Below, piece by piece: positions 30,352-41,214 of a stretch of DNA of 64,000 nt. The number at the start of each line of letters is the position of its first letter. The first letter of the stretch is position 1. This DNA is from Sacculina carcini (Eukaryota > Arthropoda > Thecostraca > Sacculinidae): NCBI GenBank assembly GCA_916048095.2, contig OU696572.1, positions 3,335,862-3,399,861 on the forward strand. Direction: 5' to 3'. The translations under genes were made by a program, and so were the position numbers. A model generated the notes under the pieces. That model did no database searches. It was not told the origin of the DNA and saw only the letters and a list, made by a program, of their open reading frames with translations.

Positions 30352-31216
30352 CTTGAGGTGCCACGGTGTCATGGTGAATTAGTGAAGACACTGAAAGCAG
30401 GCGACAATGAGTAGCTTGGCAGCTATGATACCCCATATGATATGCACATAGATGCATATCCCGCCTCTGAGCGGATAATACTTTCCTCTGGGAAAGGGGG
30501 ACCTGTAGCCCCAGTAGATGTTTCAGCCACATGTACAATTCTATTTTTGACGCAGTGGACGAAAATAAAAACAGACTGGACAGCAGAAATAATCATGCTG
30601 CCATCGTGAGTGATGTGGTTTGAGATGCTTAAATTGTTCTTAGTTCTTGTTCTAAATGTTAAATCGGTGTTGTTTTTTCATCAAAATTGCCCGCAAACAG
30701 AGATCCATTTCTGCAGAGTGGCATTGATTTGGGGGGAAAATAATTTGCATTACCAAACTGGAATGCTTTTCAGGCTCCCCATAGCACACACACACACACA
30801 CATCACTAGAGTTGGAAATGTTGTGATAAATTTTGGCGTTTTATCCTATTATTATGTGACGAAAAATGCAAAGATCAAATGCACTGATCACGCCAAGGTG
30901 CTATTTCCTGCTAGGGGTTCTCATTCGATGGTTGCTTCTCCAGATGCCAGGTACCAACTAACTTCTCACATACATACATACAAACACACGCAAATCTCCA
31001 GCCCGCTCGCAGCCAAGTCGCACACATACATATGCACCCTGACACACGCGCATACAAACATCATGCGGCCACTCACACACAGACATGCGCACCCCCTCAC
31101 ACACACACACGCACATACACACTGTGTCATGAGTGTGTGTATATGTACATATGTGTAAGTGTGTGAGAGCGCTTTTCTAATCTTCGCGTGAAAAACGCGA
31201 TATAAATGTCTTAATG
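30352..31216 (+). repeat. Duplicated block, right copy: 3' flank of kinase copies with (CA)n
   Basis: Collinear with the reverse complement of 9472-10440 but without the 130-bp kinase fragment. Includes (CA)n tracts near 30786 and 31060-31120. No gene seen. Confidence 0.8.
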
Positions 31217-32433
31217 TAAAGTGATGTAGCGTGTATTTGTGTGTGCTGTTACCTTTTCATTGTAGGCGCCATATCACACCTTTTTGCTATTTTATTATTG
31301 TGAACTGAATTGTGTCGATTGTTTATTATTCAATCATAATGTGACATTAATATTAGTCATATTGTTTCGCGTGTTAATTCGTGTCATTGATATATATGAT
31401 ATGTGTCATGTATCGTCGTATTAGATTGCATGTGTGTACTGCATTGTTCGTATTGTATAGTGTGTGTTTTCATTGTAATTGTATATGGTCGCTGTCGCAC
31501 TATATGTGTATATGAGCGTTGTCTGGTGCAACATGTTCTCGACATTTTGCGCAACGCTCAAGTAGACCCACTCAGCGCGGATTTATGCCAGTATTGGACA
31601 ACTTCCGGTGAACGCCGTCATTGTCCGATACTCACATGAATCCAAAACACAAATAAGCACGCGCATTGCGCTGTTGAGCACCGTGCATCGCCTATCGCGC
31701 CTCGATTTGTGACTTGTGTTCGCTCGTCTTGATTTGTGACTTGTGTTCGCTCGACTCGATTGTTCTAGCACGTCATTACTGTGCTACTGCTTACTGTTAA
31801 ATAAAGGTTAAATGCCTAAGTGACAGCTGTTACACGGGAAGAAGCCGAAGCTTATGAACACACAGGCGTGCCCCGTGTAGCTCGCTGCCACCGCAGAACC
31901 GACCCTCTCCACGCTATGGCGCCACAAGGACGTAAGACGTATTAGAGAGGGCCACCTCCCCAGAATGCATGACACAACTCATGACTGATATCTGGTACCA
32001 TCATTTACTGCTGGGTGAACAGGGGCTGTGGGATTGTAGAATTTGCCCAATGAAATTCTACTCCGCCGGGTTTCGAACCACGGATCTCCCGCTTGTGAGG
32101 CGGGTGTGCTAACAACTGCACCACGGAGTCCACAAGTCCTGACACCGTCCTGTGCTGATTGTTCGTGCGGATATAGTAGCCGATAGAATTATTCGCATCG
32201 TTTTGCACGACATAATCAAGCGTCCTTTTAAAGAGAGACTTTAAAGCGAATTCCACGTACCGTTGCCTTTTTTAAGGCAAATTGTATTGGCAATTCTCGC
32301 ATGCACCAGTCTTTATAAAGACTACGCGAATTCGGACGCAATTTGCTGGGGCTCGATTGTCGCTGACGAACGCGCGTTATTGTCAGTTTTTGGCATAGCC
32401 ATGGCTACCAACAACATATTATGATATTGTCAT
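31217..32433 (+). repeat. Duplicated block, right copy: partner of 3957-4793
   Basis: Matches the reverse complement of 3957-4793 with one extra segment (the SINE at 31798-32149). Where the left copy has LINE-1 (at ACATT) and the LTR-A element (at 3956), this copy is uninterrupted. Confidence 0.8.
31798..32149 (-). mobile_element. tRNA-derived SINE
   Basis: About 352 bp present here but absent from the left paralogue (near 4240), bounded by a short ACAG repeat. On the minus strand the head at 32058-32130 folds as a tRNA: anticodon stem CCCGC/GCGGG around loop CTCACAA (anticodon CAC, Val-like), D-arm GTGC/GCAC and TTCGAAA T-loop. The T-stem is imperfect, so it is not a functional tRNA gene. 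The body contains CTGTTCACCCAGCAGTAAAT, which I recall, without certainty, as similar to a central domain shared by metazoan SINEs. The tail is TTTATTTA-like. Confidence 0.75.
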
Positions 32434-32887
32434 TTGTTCGACCACTTGTTACTGTGCTTAATAAATATGAAATAACATATCGTTTAGCGTAATGGTCGTA
32501 TAACGTTTTCAGCCTGATAGTTTTTTTCATTATAATAGTGATATTTTTAAAAGCCATAGATATAAATTGGGAAAATATGTACATACATATATACAATTTC
32601 TCTCACCCGTATACTTGGTATCACATTTTATCATATATACTCTAGTCGAAGATACTACCCAGATTATACGCAATTTTAGATTCATCCCTCGCAGATATTA
32701 TACAATATTTTGACCAGCATTTTTCGATAACAATTTGAATTTATTCATTTTTCTTCACGTTAACTATTGCTCCTTTCTATTCTATTTCTTACCGGAGAAT
32801 CACTTTTCCACCTTGTAATCTATACTCAATCAATCGTGTCGTTTTGTTTTGTTTTTATGTTCCCCATTCGTCATCCTACCTCTACCC
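32434..32887. repeat. AT-rich spacer with dispersed repeat
   Basis: 32565-32770 matches 56015-56215 (shared GGGAAAATATGTACATACAT and TCTAGTCGAAGATACT). Otherwise no gene or RNA seen. Confidence 0.6.
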
Positions 32888-34953
32888 TCATCTACATCTA
32901 CGTCTCGGCTGGGGAGGAGAAGGGATCTCTGATCTCAGGACAAGGTGGACTGCCGCCAAGCAATCCACCTTGTCCTGCTCCAATAAAAAATGGTTTGGTG
33001 TTATCGCTTCTGGATCTCCAACATCGTTTGAAACGTAAGTGAGCGGCCGTGAATTCATCATAAACTCCACCTCTGCTATTATCGTCTGCAAAACGTCATC
33101 GGTAGGTTTTTGCTCGCGCATGACTACTCGGATTGCTCTTTTTACAGAACCAACTAACCGCTCCCACACTCCACCCATGTGACTCGCCAGCGGCGGATTG
33201 AATTTCCAGTCTATTTGTCGTTGACACAGTTCATCTACAATCACTTCTTGGTTCTACAGACGAATGGCATCACGAAATGGCGCTCTCTGCCCACGAAATT
33301 TGTACCGTTATCTGAGAAAATAACCTTGACCTGGCATCTACGTGCGATAAACCTCCGCAGAGCTAACAGAAAACAATCCGTGTTCATAGAATAGGTGACT
33401 TCAAGATGTACAGCCCATGTGATCAGAAGAATATATCGTTTTTCAACTTTTCGGAAGTTTTTTACTTCCATAGGTCCGAAGTAGTCTATTCCGACTGACG
33501 AAAACGGTCTTGACATATCGATCCGTTCACATGGCAAAATGATGGGATGTCGAGTGTACTCAGCTAGCGGTGCTCTACTGATACGTCCCTTGTATCGAAT
33601 CAATCCTCGCTGGTCAATCACAGAACCATCTGAGGTCACACTTGACGACTGCATTTGTTGATCCCGACTGATAACAAACAGTTCTGCTGAATTTACTTCA
33701 TGTACACTCAAGGATCCACACTGTGCAGATTCCTCTTTCTTCACTTTCACCTTGAGATTTCGAACGAAGCGATGGATCCACGCCACAGCCCGTGGATCTT
33801 CGACCACGATGAAAATCTTGTAGGATCAACTGGATGTTCGAGTTGTACATTTTTTACAGACGCAATCATAGAATACTTCTTGATCTCACAATGTTCTTGG
33901 TCAATATCTACAACATCACATACAGGCCAGAAATCTGCCAACTCCGCCAACAACTTCGGTCCAAGCCACCATAATTTGGATGAAGTGAGTACACGCACAT
34001 GAACACCGCGGGACGCCAGATCCGCTGGATTACTGCCACCAGCCACATGTCTCCACTGGTGCTCTTCACTCGAACATTTTATTTCTGAGACTCTGTTTGC
34101 CACAAACGTTTTGAACTTCCTACCTGGATGCTGGATCATCTGCAAAACAACCATACTATCAGTTCACAACACAATTCTACTGAATGAATACATTGACTCT
34201 TGTTTCAACATACAGACCATGCCTACTGCCATCACAGCCCGAGCACATCACAGCCCCTTGCAGCTCCAACCGCATAATGGACAATGCCTTCAAAGGCGCA
34301 AGCCTGGTCCGAGACGTTATCAGAGACATAAGCCCGCGACCCTCTTCACTCACGAACCGAGCATACGCCACTGCAGCAAAGGCCAACTCGGATGCATCGC
34401 AAAACACATGAAGCTCAACGGTTCTAGCGAAATTCCCTGATCCCTTGCGCAAACATCGAGCAATGTGCAGCTCTCTGAGATATGAAGATTCTTGAAGCAA
34501 CGAGTGCCATTCAGAAGCATCAGCTGAGTTAAACGTATCGTCCCAATCTTGCTTCTTGAGCCACAGACGCTGGAAAAATAGTTTCAATTTCAACACAAAC
34601 GGCGCAGCAAGACCAAGAGGATCGAATATGGTCGCTATACGTCGCAGCAAACCTCTTTTCGTGTTAGTAACGTCCATTTCACCAACAGAAATCTGAATGT
34701 AATCTTCGTCTGTATCCCAGATACACCCCGACACGTTTCGCTGTGCTGAAATTCCTTCTTCCGGCAGTTCAGAAAGACTTGATGCCCATTTGTGGAGACG
34801 AAACCCTCCTTGTTGCAAGATCTTCGTCATGTCTTCTTTCATAATTGAAGCGTCAGCCGAACATTTTTCTGAGCGCACAAAATCATCCATATACATATTT
34901 CGATGAACTGCTTCGGCGGTCGCTTCCGGTCGCTTCCGGTCGCTGACAAACAT
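32888..34953 (-). pseudogene. BEL/Pao RT C-part, RNase H and integrase, multiply frameshifted
   Basis: 34953-34177 holds MYMDDFVRSEKC, the RT thumb (GFRLHKWASS, RRIATIFDPLGLAAPFV) and the start of RNase H (HVFCDASELAFAAVAYA). 34154-33747 holds the rest (HVAGGSNPADLASRGV). 33807-33241 and 33244-32888 hold the integrase (HPIILP, VGIDYFGPMEV, FSDNGTNFVG, MGGVWERLVGSVKRA, MMNSRPLTYV). At least three frame changes separate the parts. Confidence 0.8.
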
Positions 34954-36748
34954 CTATATTATCTTCGACTACACGTCTCAAAATGAAATTCGCGATTGAG
35001 GGACTACACTTTGCTCCGAATATAAGCACCAACATTCGGTACAATCGTGGTTTGACAGCAGTATTTCCATTTCTCCAGAGAAAACTCAAAGCTGGTTGAT
35101 CATCAGGTCGAACCAGGATCTGATGGTACATTTGTTCAATATCTGCTGATATACCAATAAACTCCTCTCGGAAGCGAAGCAGTACGCCACACATGTTTAC
35201 AAGTAGATCGAGTCCAGATAAAAGTTCACTGTTCAACGATATCCCTTCACACACAGCAGCAGCGTTAAACACAACGCGTGGTTTAGTCTTCCTTGGGTGG
35301 TAAACAGCATGATGCGGAATCACCCATCTCCTTGGAGAGTCACAGTCGATTTTGTCTTCTGGAATCACCTTCATGAACCCCTTGTCAACATAGCTTTGAA
35401 GAACCTGGTCATATACCTCAAGCTTCCCGGGAGTACGTTTCAGTGACATTTCCAACGACCTTAGCCTAGAGAAAGCCATCGAGTAGTTATTCGGCATAAC
35501 CACATCGTCATCTCTCCATAGTAGTCCAACTTCATACCTTTTGCCTCGCTGACATGTTGTTTCATTTAGCATCTTCAACGCTCTTGCATCGTCAGCGTGA
35601 ACAGGGTACTCGCACCGTGTACCAAACGTTTCTGTTGACCACCAACACTGCAACAGATCATCTAGCTCCGACATCGCCTCTGACTTTCTCACAAACATCA
35701 CATGTTTCACATGAGCAGGCACCATGGATAACATCGAGCCAGTTAAAGACCAACCGAAAGCGGTGCGGACAGCAATCGGCTGACCTGGACGACCAATACG
35801 AACCTCGAGCTGTATCACAGCTTCAATCACATTTGCCCCCAGTAGAACTTCCACCTCAGCGCCCGAAGAATAAACTGGCAATGCAATATCCTGCAGATGA
35901 TCCCACTTTCTAGCATCGAACCTTGACGTCGCTGGTGTTCTGATATTCAAATTTGACACAGAATAAGCTTCTTGTACTTTGATTTCCTTTGTTTGATCCT
36001 CACCGTCAGCTATCGGACTCAGTGACAATTTCACCTTCACAGAAGTTTTCGGTGATCCAGACGATTCCACATTTTCCAGAATCAGAGATTGTGGAGTACC
36101 TGAAATATTGAGCTCCTCCAGCACCTTTTCACAACACAAATATGTCTCAGCACCAGGATCAAGAAGTGCCAGCGTGTCTCGGAACTCACCATTATCACCA
36201 TGAATACGAACAGAGACAACCTGCAGCAGAACCTGTGAATGACCTCCAGAAACTGTGCGGACCGCTCGAGTTGTAGCTTCGCGACCGTCCGTTGACTGAG
36301 CGCTAACTGGATTCGCTTGCTCAGCAGCCTGCGGAGAACTGTGATCATTAGCAGCAAACACATGCAACAATCGATGATGCTTCCAAGTACACCATTGTAA
36401 CCCACATGTTCTTGAATATCTACAATATCGTGCCCGGTGACCCTTCCTTAGACAACACAAACAACAACCATTTTTACGCACAAATACCATTCTTTCTGAT
36501 GGTTCCATACCTTTGAATCTTTCACAGACACTTACACTGTGTGCTCCCTCACACAACATACATATCACTTTCCGTTGTTGTTCTTGTTCAGACGCGGACG
36601 TCACAAACATCTTCCGGCAAGCGACTGGTTGCGCCGTCTGATGCCGCACAGAACCAGAAGATGACACCTGAGAATAGCTCAGAGCAATTCTTACGCGATC
36701 TTTCAACCACACGTCAAATTCAGTCAGCGACGGACGATCCATGGTCAT
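34883..36748 (-). CDS. BEL/Pao zinc knuckles, protease and reverse transcriptase N-part
   Basis: The 621-codon frame carries Cys/His knuckles (CMLCEGAHSVSVC, CCLCCLRKGHRARYC), an aspartic-protease motif (LALLDPGAETYLCC) and the BEL hallmark RT region: RWVIPHHAVYHPRKTKPRVV, FNAAA, EEFIGISADIEQMYHQILV, LIFGAKCSPSIANF. The frame ends in an ATG-less shift before the YMDDFV active-site motif, which is read in the next frame (34953 downward). So the polymerase is split in the middle of its palm. Inactive by inspection. Confidence 0.85.
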   Translation of the reverse strand: MTMDRPSLTEFDVWLKDRVRIALSYSQVSSSGSVRHQTAQPVACRKMFVTSASEQEQQRKVICMLCEGAHSVSVCERFKGMEPSERMVFVRKNGCCLCCLRKGHRARYCRYSRTCGLQWCTWKHHRLLHVFAANDHSSPQAAEQANPVSAQSTDGREATTRAVRTVSGGHSQVLLQVVSVRIHGDNGEFRDTLALLDPGAETYLCCEKVLEELNISGTPQSLILENVESSGSPKTSVKVKLSLSPIADGEDQTKEIKVQEAYSVSNLNIRTPATSRFDARKWDHLQDIALPVYSSGAEVEVLLGANVIEAVIQLEVRIGRPGQPIAVRTAFGWSLTGSMLSMVPAHVKHVMFVRKSEAMSELDDLLQCWWSTETFGTRCEYPVHADDARALKMLNETTCQRGKRYEVGLLWRDDDVVMPNNYSMAFSRLRSLEMSLKRTPGKLEVYDQVLQSYVDKGFMKVIPEDKIDCDSPRRWVIPHHAVYHPRKTKPRVVFNAAAVCEGISLNSELLSGLDLLVNMCGVLLRFREEFIGISADIEQMYHQILVRPDDQPALSFLWRNGNTAVKPRLYRMLVLIFGAKCSPSIANFILRRVVEDNIDVCQRPEATGSDRRSSSSKYVYG

Positions 36749-36760
36749 CGCGTGCTCCGC

Positions 36761-37879
36761 TCACTCCTTCTTGAGCTCAACAGATAGCTTTTCCGCGCAT
36801 CGTCGCCAGTTTTCACACGACCGTAGATCACCATCATATCGGCGCTCACGTAACGTCATAACCGCAGCATGCACAGCGCTGTAAAACTTCTCAGTGCTGT
36901 TGACGTCTAGATACCTCGGTGAGGAGCAATCGAAAACACTGCGCATAACGGCTTGCACTACGTCTTGATCTCTACCGAAACGATTTTTTAGAACCTCCAG
37001 TGCTTCATCGTATGAAATACCATCACTCAGTATGCAGCTTATCACATTGCCTGCTACACCAGTCAATGAATTTTGAAGCAGAATCATTTTCTCTGCATCC
37101 GAGTAGTTCTGATCATGAACAATCGACTTGAAAAGAGAAAACCATCGCGGCCACTCCGCTATTTTACCACTGAACGACGGCAGGGTGCGTCTTGTTAATG
37201 TGTGCATGAACGAAGCTGAGTGGGCTGCACAACCCGAGCCCGTAACTTTTGGCTGTGATGTACTAGGCGCAACGGGTAAAGATGCTTCACCGATAAAATA
37301 GTTCTGTCTTTCCCACGCGAGATCATCTTCTGCCGCTTTGAGCAGCTCTGCTCTACTTTTGACCGCCTCGACTGCATCACGCTATTCTTGTAGAAGAAGT
37401 CTTTTTTCTAGCTGGTCTTTCTCGCGCATCAAGGAGAGACGTCTCTTCAGTTAAGCCTCCTCCATCTCCAACACTTTTGTCTCTACCTTCATCGCTCTGG
37501 ACTGAGCCTTTGATGAAGCGCTGGACTACACAGACCTAGCAGCACTACCGGACATAACAGACGGGGCATCGTTTTTTCTTTATTTCAAATACACTTCCAA
37601 CTTCTCCCTAAATTGGTCACATTCTCTAGTCACATCTTATTGATAGTTATCAGCCTCGGTTACAGTTTCAGCGTCTTCATGTGAACGTGAAATCAGTTCT
37701 GCATTTACATCAATTAATTCCGATAGCGCACTCTCCAAACTTTGCAGCACCACAAATAACTGTGTACGACTACCCAAATTTTCAATCATCACAAGTCCAT
37801 TTCGCCGAATTTTAGTCACTGCTGACTTCTTTTTCGCTCTTTTGCGTACCAAATCCGAGATTGACATTGACATTGACAT
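36761..37879 (-). pseudogene. BEL/Pao gag, disrupted
   Basis: The N-terminal part begins at ATG 37879 with a triple Met-Ser repeat. The middle is broken by stops. The segment 37207-36761 shows the typical BEL gag core (LPSFSGKIAEWPRWFSLFKS, MILLQNSLTGVA, LKNRFGRDQDVV). Confidence 0.75.
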
Positions 37880-38739
37880 GGCAGCAGCAAATTTTGTGAT
37901 CCAAATAACGATGTTTAGTACTTATGTTCGATCCCAAAACGAACTGTTGTTACGCGCGCCCAAGCAAAACTCCACGGTGTTCAGATCACATAATATTTCA
38001 CACAATATATTTTTCTGATGAATGGTTTCACTTTGACACGGTACTAAACAGATACGCTTCCTTCCTTTTCAATACTTCACAAAATCAAAACCAAACACAT
38101 TATCAACCACAACAACCTCAACCACCATCTATCTTGTTGTTATCACACAAAATAGCCCAAATATTCAATCCAACAATGCAAAAGCAAGATCATGTAAGCC
38201 AACAAATATAAACACAAAAAACCAACAGTCTCCACACGCCCTATATAGTCCCGTCTTCTCTCTGTATAGTTCCGTCTCCTCCTTTCAGCGTGCAGGCGCC
38301 AACATCGTCTCCACAACGTACGTGCTCTCACATCCGCTGGTCTTGAACCCGCTACAACACTACACAACTACAATCTTCCACGATCTGCCTCGTATACGAG
38401 TCACTCAACACACATTTCGGATATATTAACTATATATACATACATATAATTTCGGATGTATTAACTATAGATCAAGGTGTACCACAAGAGAGGCTTATCG
38501 CTGTAGTGACGTCAAACTCACAACATTCATAATCAAGCACAACATTCATAATCAATTATTATTGTTCAACGCAATACCAGGGATACACAAAAACCCAACA
38601 GACAATACACGACCAATCCCAGGACAAGAGTAACACGCGGCCAGCAGTCACCACCCAGAAATCCCGATCCTGCACGCGTGTGACAATACTATATAAACAA
38701 TACGCTACATCTACCCGCACTTTAAAAACATCTACTCGG
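37880..38739. other. Non-coding region, possible remnant BEL leader/LTR
   Basis: Low-complexity CA- and AT-rich sequence with small direct repeats (CACAACATTCATAATCAA twice near 38520; TTTCGGATGTATTAACTATA-like pairs near 38415-38470). I could not define LTR termini. Confidence 0.4.
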
Positions 38740-40160
38740 CTAAGCGAGAAGGAAACCATCGCCTGCGACCTCTGGAGGAGGACGGTAGTTCTCGTCGAGA
38801 CCTTCCGTCATCCGGGGGCTTAGCGTGACTCGATGTCGCCCCTGTCTGCGTTGCGCCTGCGAGCTTAAGCTGATCGCCTTCAACCGGTCTCCCGAGCCCG
38901 GGTGCTGATGCCGAGTCCTGCTCAGCAATTGCGTCCTCCGTTGACGCATCACCTTCAGCCGGTCTCTCGAGGCTGCGTGACGGCGCCGTGTCTCGTTCTG
39001 TCACAGCGTCTTCTGTTGGCGACTGAGGAAGCCAACAGTCCGTTTCGTCCTCCAATAATGGTGAACCGGTTCGGTGAACAGCTGCATTTTTGGCGAGATG
39101 GGCCGCATTCCGCACAGACCCGTCTTCCAGGCGGTACGCCGATCCTCTCATCGCCGTTATACGCAACGTACCCTTGAAACGACGTCCCGATTTGCCGACG
39201 CGGTCTTGCACCCGAACAAACACCGAGTCTCCCGGGGCGAACGTCGGAATCTTCGTGGCGTTACGGCGATCATAGCTCCGCTTGTTGCGTGATTGCTGCC
39301 TGCGGACCCGCTGCTCGATAGATGAATCCACGCACTTGTTAAAAACCGGTAAAGTCAGCTCATGCGTCGGCCGTGCAATATCGCCGATGGAGACGCTCCG
39401 GTAGTGCAGTGTGGCGTGGCTCTGTACTCGGTCAACAGCGCCCGCATACGCTCTTGGAACTTTGATTTACCGAGATACTGTTGAGCCCATGCTTTGAATG
39501 TCCTGTTGAATCGTTCGACGATCGAGTTACCCCGTGGACAGTAGGCCACCGATCGCCGATATTTGATATCCCGTTGATTGAGATAGCGCTCAAACGCCTC
39601 ACTGGCGAATTGTCGCCCATTGTCGGTGACCAACTCGTCCGGGAAGCCCTCGCGACTCCAGATGACATCCAGGAATCTCATGATGTGATCACTGTCAATG
39701 GTGCTGGTAAAGCCTACTTCGACCCGCTTCGAGAGATAATCAACTAGAGTTAACTAGAGTTAGTCATCTCCCGCACCGCTGAGTTCAGCTCTGTGACGGC
39801 GGCAAGCTGTTGCTGCACGGCCGGGTCCGCCCTGCTGTTGGCACCGGCCGAACCGTGCGTCGATTGGACTGCCGCTACAGGCACCAGCGGTTGATCGGCT
39901 TGTGTGGCGCCCATGAAGCGGTCGGCGGCGGCGGCCAGCTCGTTCAGCTGCGTTGAGTCCGGCAGGAGTGATATGGCCGCCTTCACGTTGCTGGGCAGCC
40001 TCTGCATGAAGAGGGTTCGCAGCAGACCGGTGTCAATGGACAAGCTGCCGGCACCCTCCAGTTCGCCCCTCATGCGACGAAGCAGCTGCGACGGCTGCTG
40101 ATCGCCCAGGTGCTGATGACGTAGCATAGCGTCCAGCCGGGCCGCTCGCGAGTGTGCCAT
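38740..40160 (-). mobile_element. Gypsy-4: internally deleted Gypsy remnant (gag joined to integrase)
   Basis: On the minus strand, a gag C-terminal fragment (40160-39750; GDQQPSQLLRRMRGEL, FMQRLPSNVKAAISLLPDS, ELAAAADRFMG) is followed without protease, RT or RNase H by the integrase core (from about 39745; TSTIDSDHIMRFLDV, VTDNGRQFASEAFE, GNSIVERFNRTFKAW) and, after a frameshift, by the integrase tail (39331-38750; KRSYDRRNATKIPTFAPGDS). The junction at about 39735-39760 contains a doubled AACTAGAGTT. The integrase is related to that of Gypsy-1. Confidence 0.78.
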
Positions 40161-40189
40161 GCGCGTAGTGAGGTTAACACAGAGAAGCC

Positions 40190-40560
40190 GGTAGCTTGGC
40201 GGATGTTAATAGACAAGTAATAAATAACAATCAACAACAATAAATATGACTCAATAAGAAACAACCAACAATAAATAAAAGTATGATTCAATAGGTAACA
40301 ACAACACAAATAAATATGATTCAATAGACAACAACACAACTAAATACGATTCAATAAGCCACAACACATTAATATGATTCAATGAATAACAATGGCCGAC
40401 ACTGAGTAAAACTATGATTAAATGAATAACAACAACCAATAATAAACATTAATAAATAAAGCAAAATAAGAATAAACATAAATAGAAAATAAATAACAAT
40501 AAATATGAATGAATAACGATAAATATAAGTAAGTAAATCATTAATAACTTCTCGCCGTTT
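40190..40560. repeat. AT-rich minisatellite, left of the receptor gene
   Basis: Irregular 30-bp-like units around AATAAATATGATTCAATA, the same family as 43740-44330 and in the same orientation. ORFs across it are repeat artefacts. Confidence 0.8.
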
Positions 40561-40694
40561 CAATATATTGACATCGAGCAATTGGTATCATGATGTGGTC
40601 AGGTTATCCTGAGACATATGTGTGAATATGTTTGAATGTATGTGTGTGTGTGTGTGTCTATATCTGTGTGCGTGTGTCTGTGAGTTTGTGTGTC

Positions 40695-40725
<31 letters not shown>

Positions 40726-40741
40726 CTATATCTGTGTGCGT

Positions 40742-40782
<41 letters not shown>

Positions 40783-41214
40783 ACTGCGTGTCAATATGGG
40801 CCACATGATCAACCATATATAAATGTTCAACGTGTCGACCGAAGGAAAATTATTGTATCAGTTGTTGGGCCGATAGCCGCTTCTCGCCGTTTCAATATAT
40901 TGACATCGATCAATTGTTCTCTTGGTGTGGTCTGGCTATCCTGAGACCTACAGGTGATCGACATTATGAATTTATATCAAGCTATTGAGTTATACGCTTG
41001 ATTTCCTAATGAAGTTATTGGCCAGCTATATAATTCATTTGCCAGCCATTGGAAGGAGCAGCGGTCAATCAAACTGTCAATATTTCTGGCATTATTTAAC
41101 GTTATGAAGTTTCAAATACGGATGTTTTGCTGATTTTTACCATTACTGGACCGAAACTGTGTCTGATAGGATCTTATGAGGGCGTGCTGAGGTGTTCTCA
41201 CCGAGTCAGCAAAC
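40561..41214. other. Upstream region of receptor gene: (TG)n and a local duplication
   Basis: TTCTCGCCGTTTCAATATAT occurs at about 40551 and again at about 40880. (TG)n lies between (40640-40780). The 235 bp directly before the receptor ATG show no recognised promoter element. Confidence 0.5.

Larger units (their letters stand above)
32888..37879 (-). mobile_element. BEL/Pao LTR retrotransposon, decayed
   Basis: The minus-strand coding remnants run in the order gag (37879 to 36761), zinc knuckle-protease-RT (36748-34883), RT end and RNase H (34953-33747) and integrase (33807-32888), with repeated frameshifts. The order and the motif set (GPMEVKNFRK, TPNHFLL, YHQILV, DFVRS) are those of the BEL/Pao group. 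I could not locate LTRs with confidence on either side. Confidence 0.85.

Noticed and set aside
32058..32130. Functional tRNA-Val gene
   Set aside because: The T-stem pairs poorly and the acceptor end is mismatched. It is the head of a longer insertion absent from the paralogue, so it is a SINE promoter rather than a tRNA gene.
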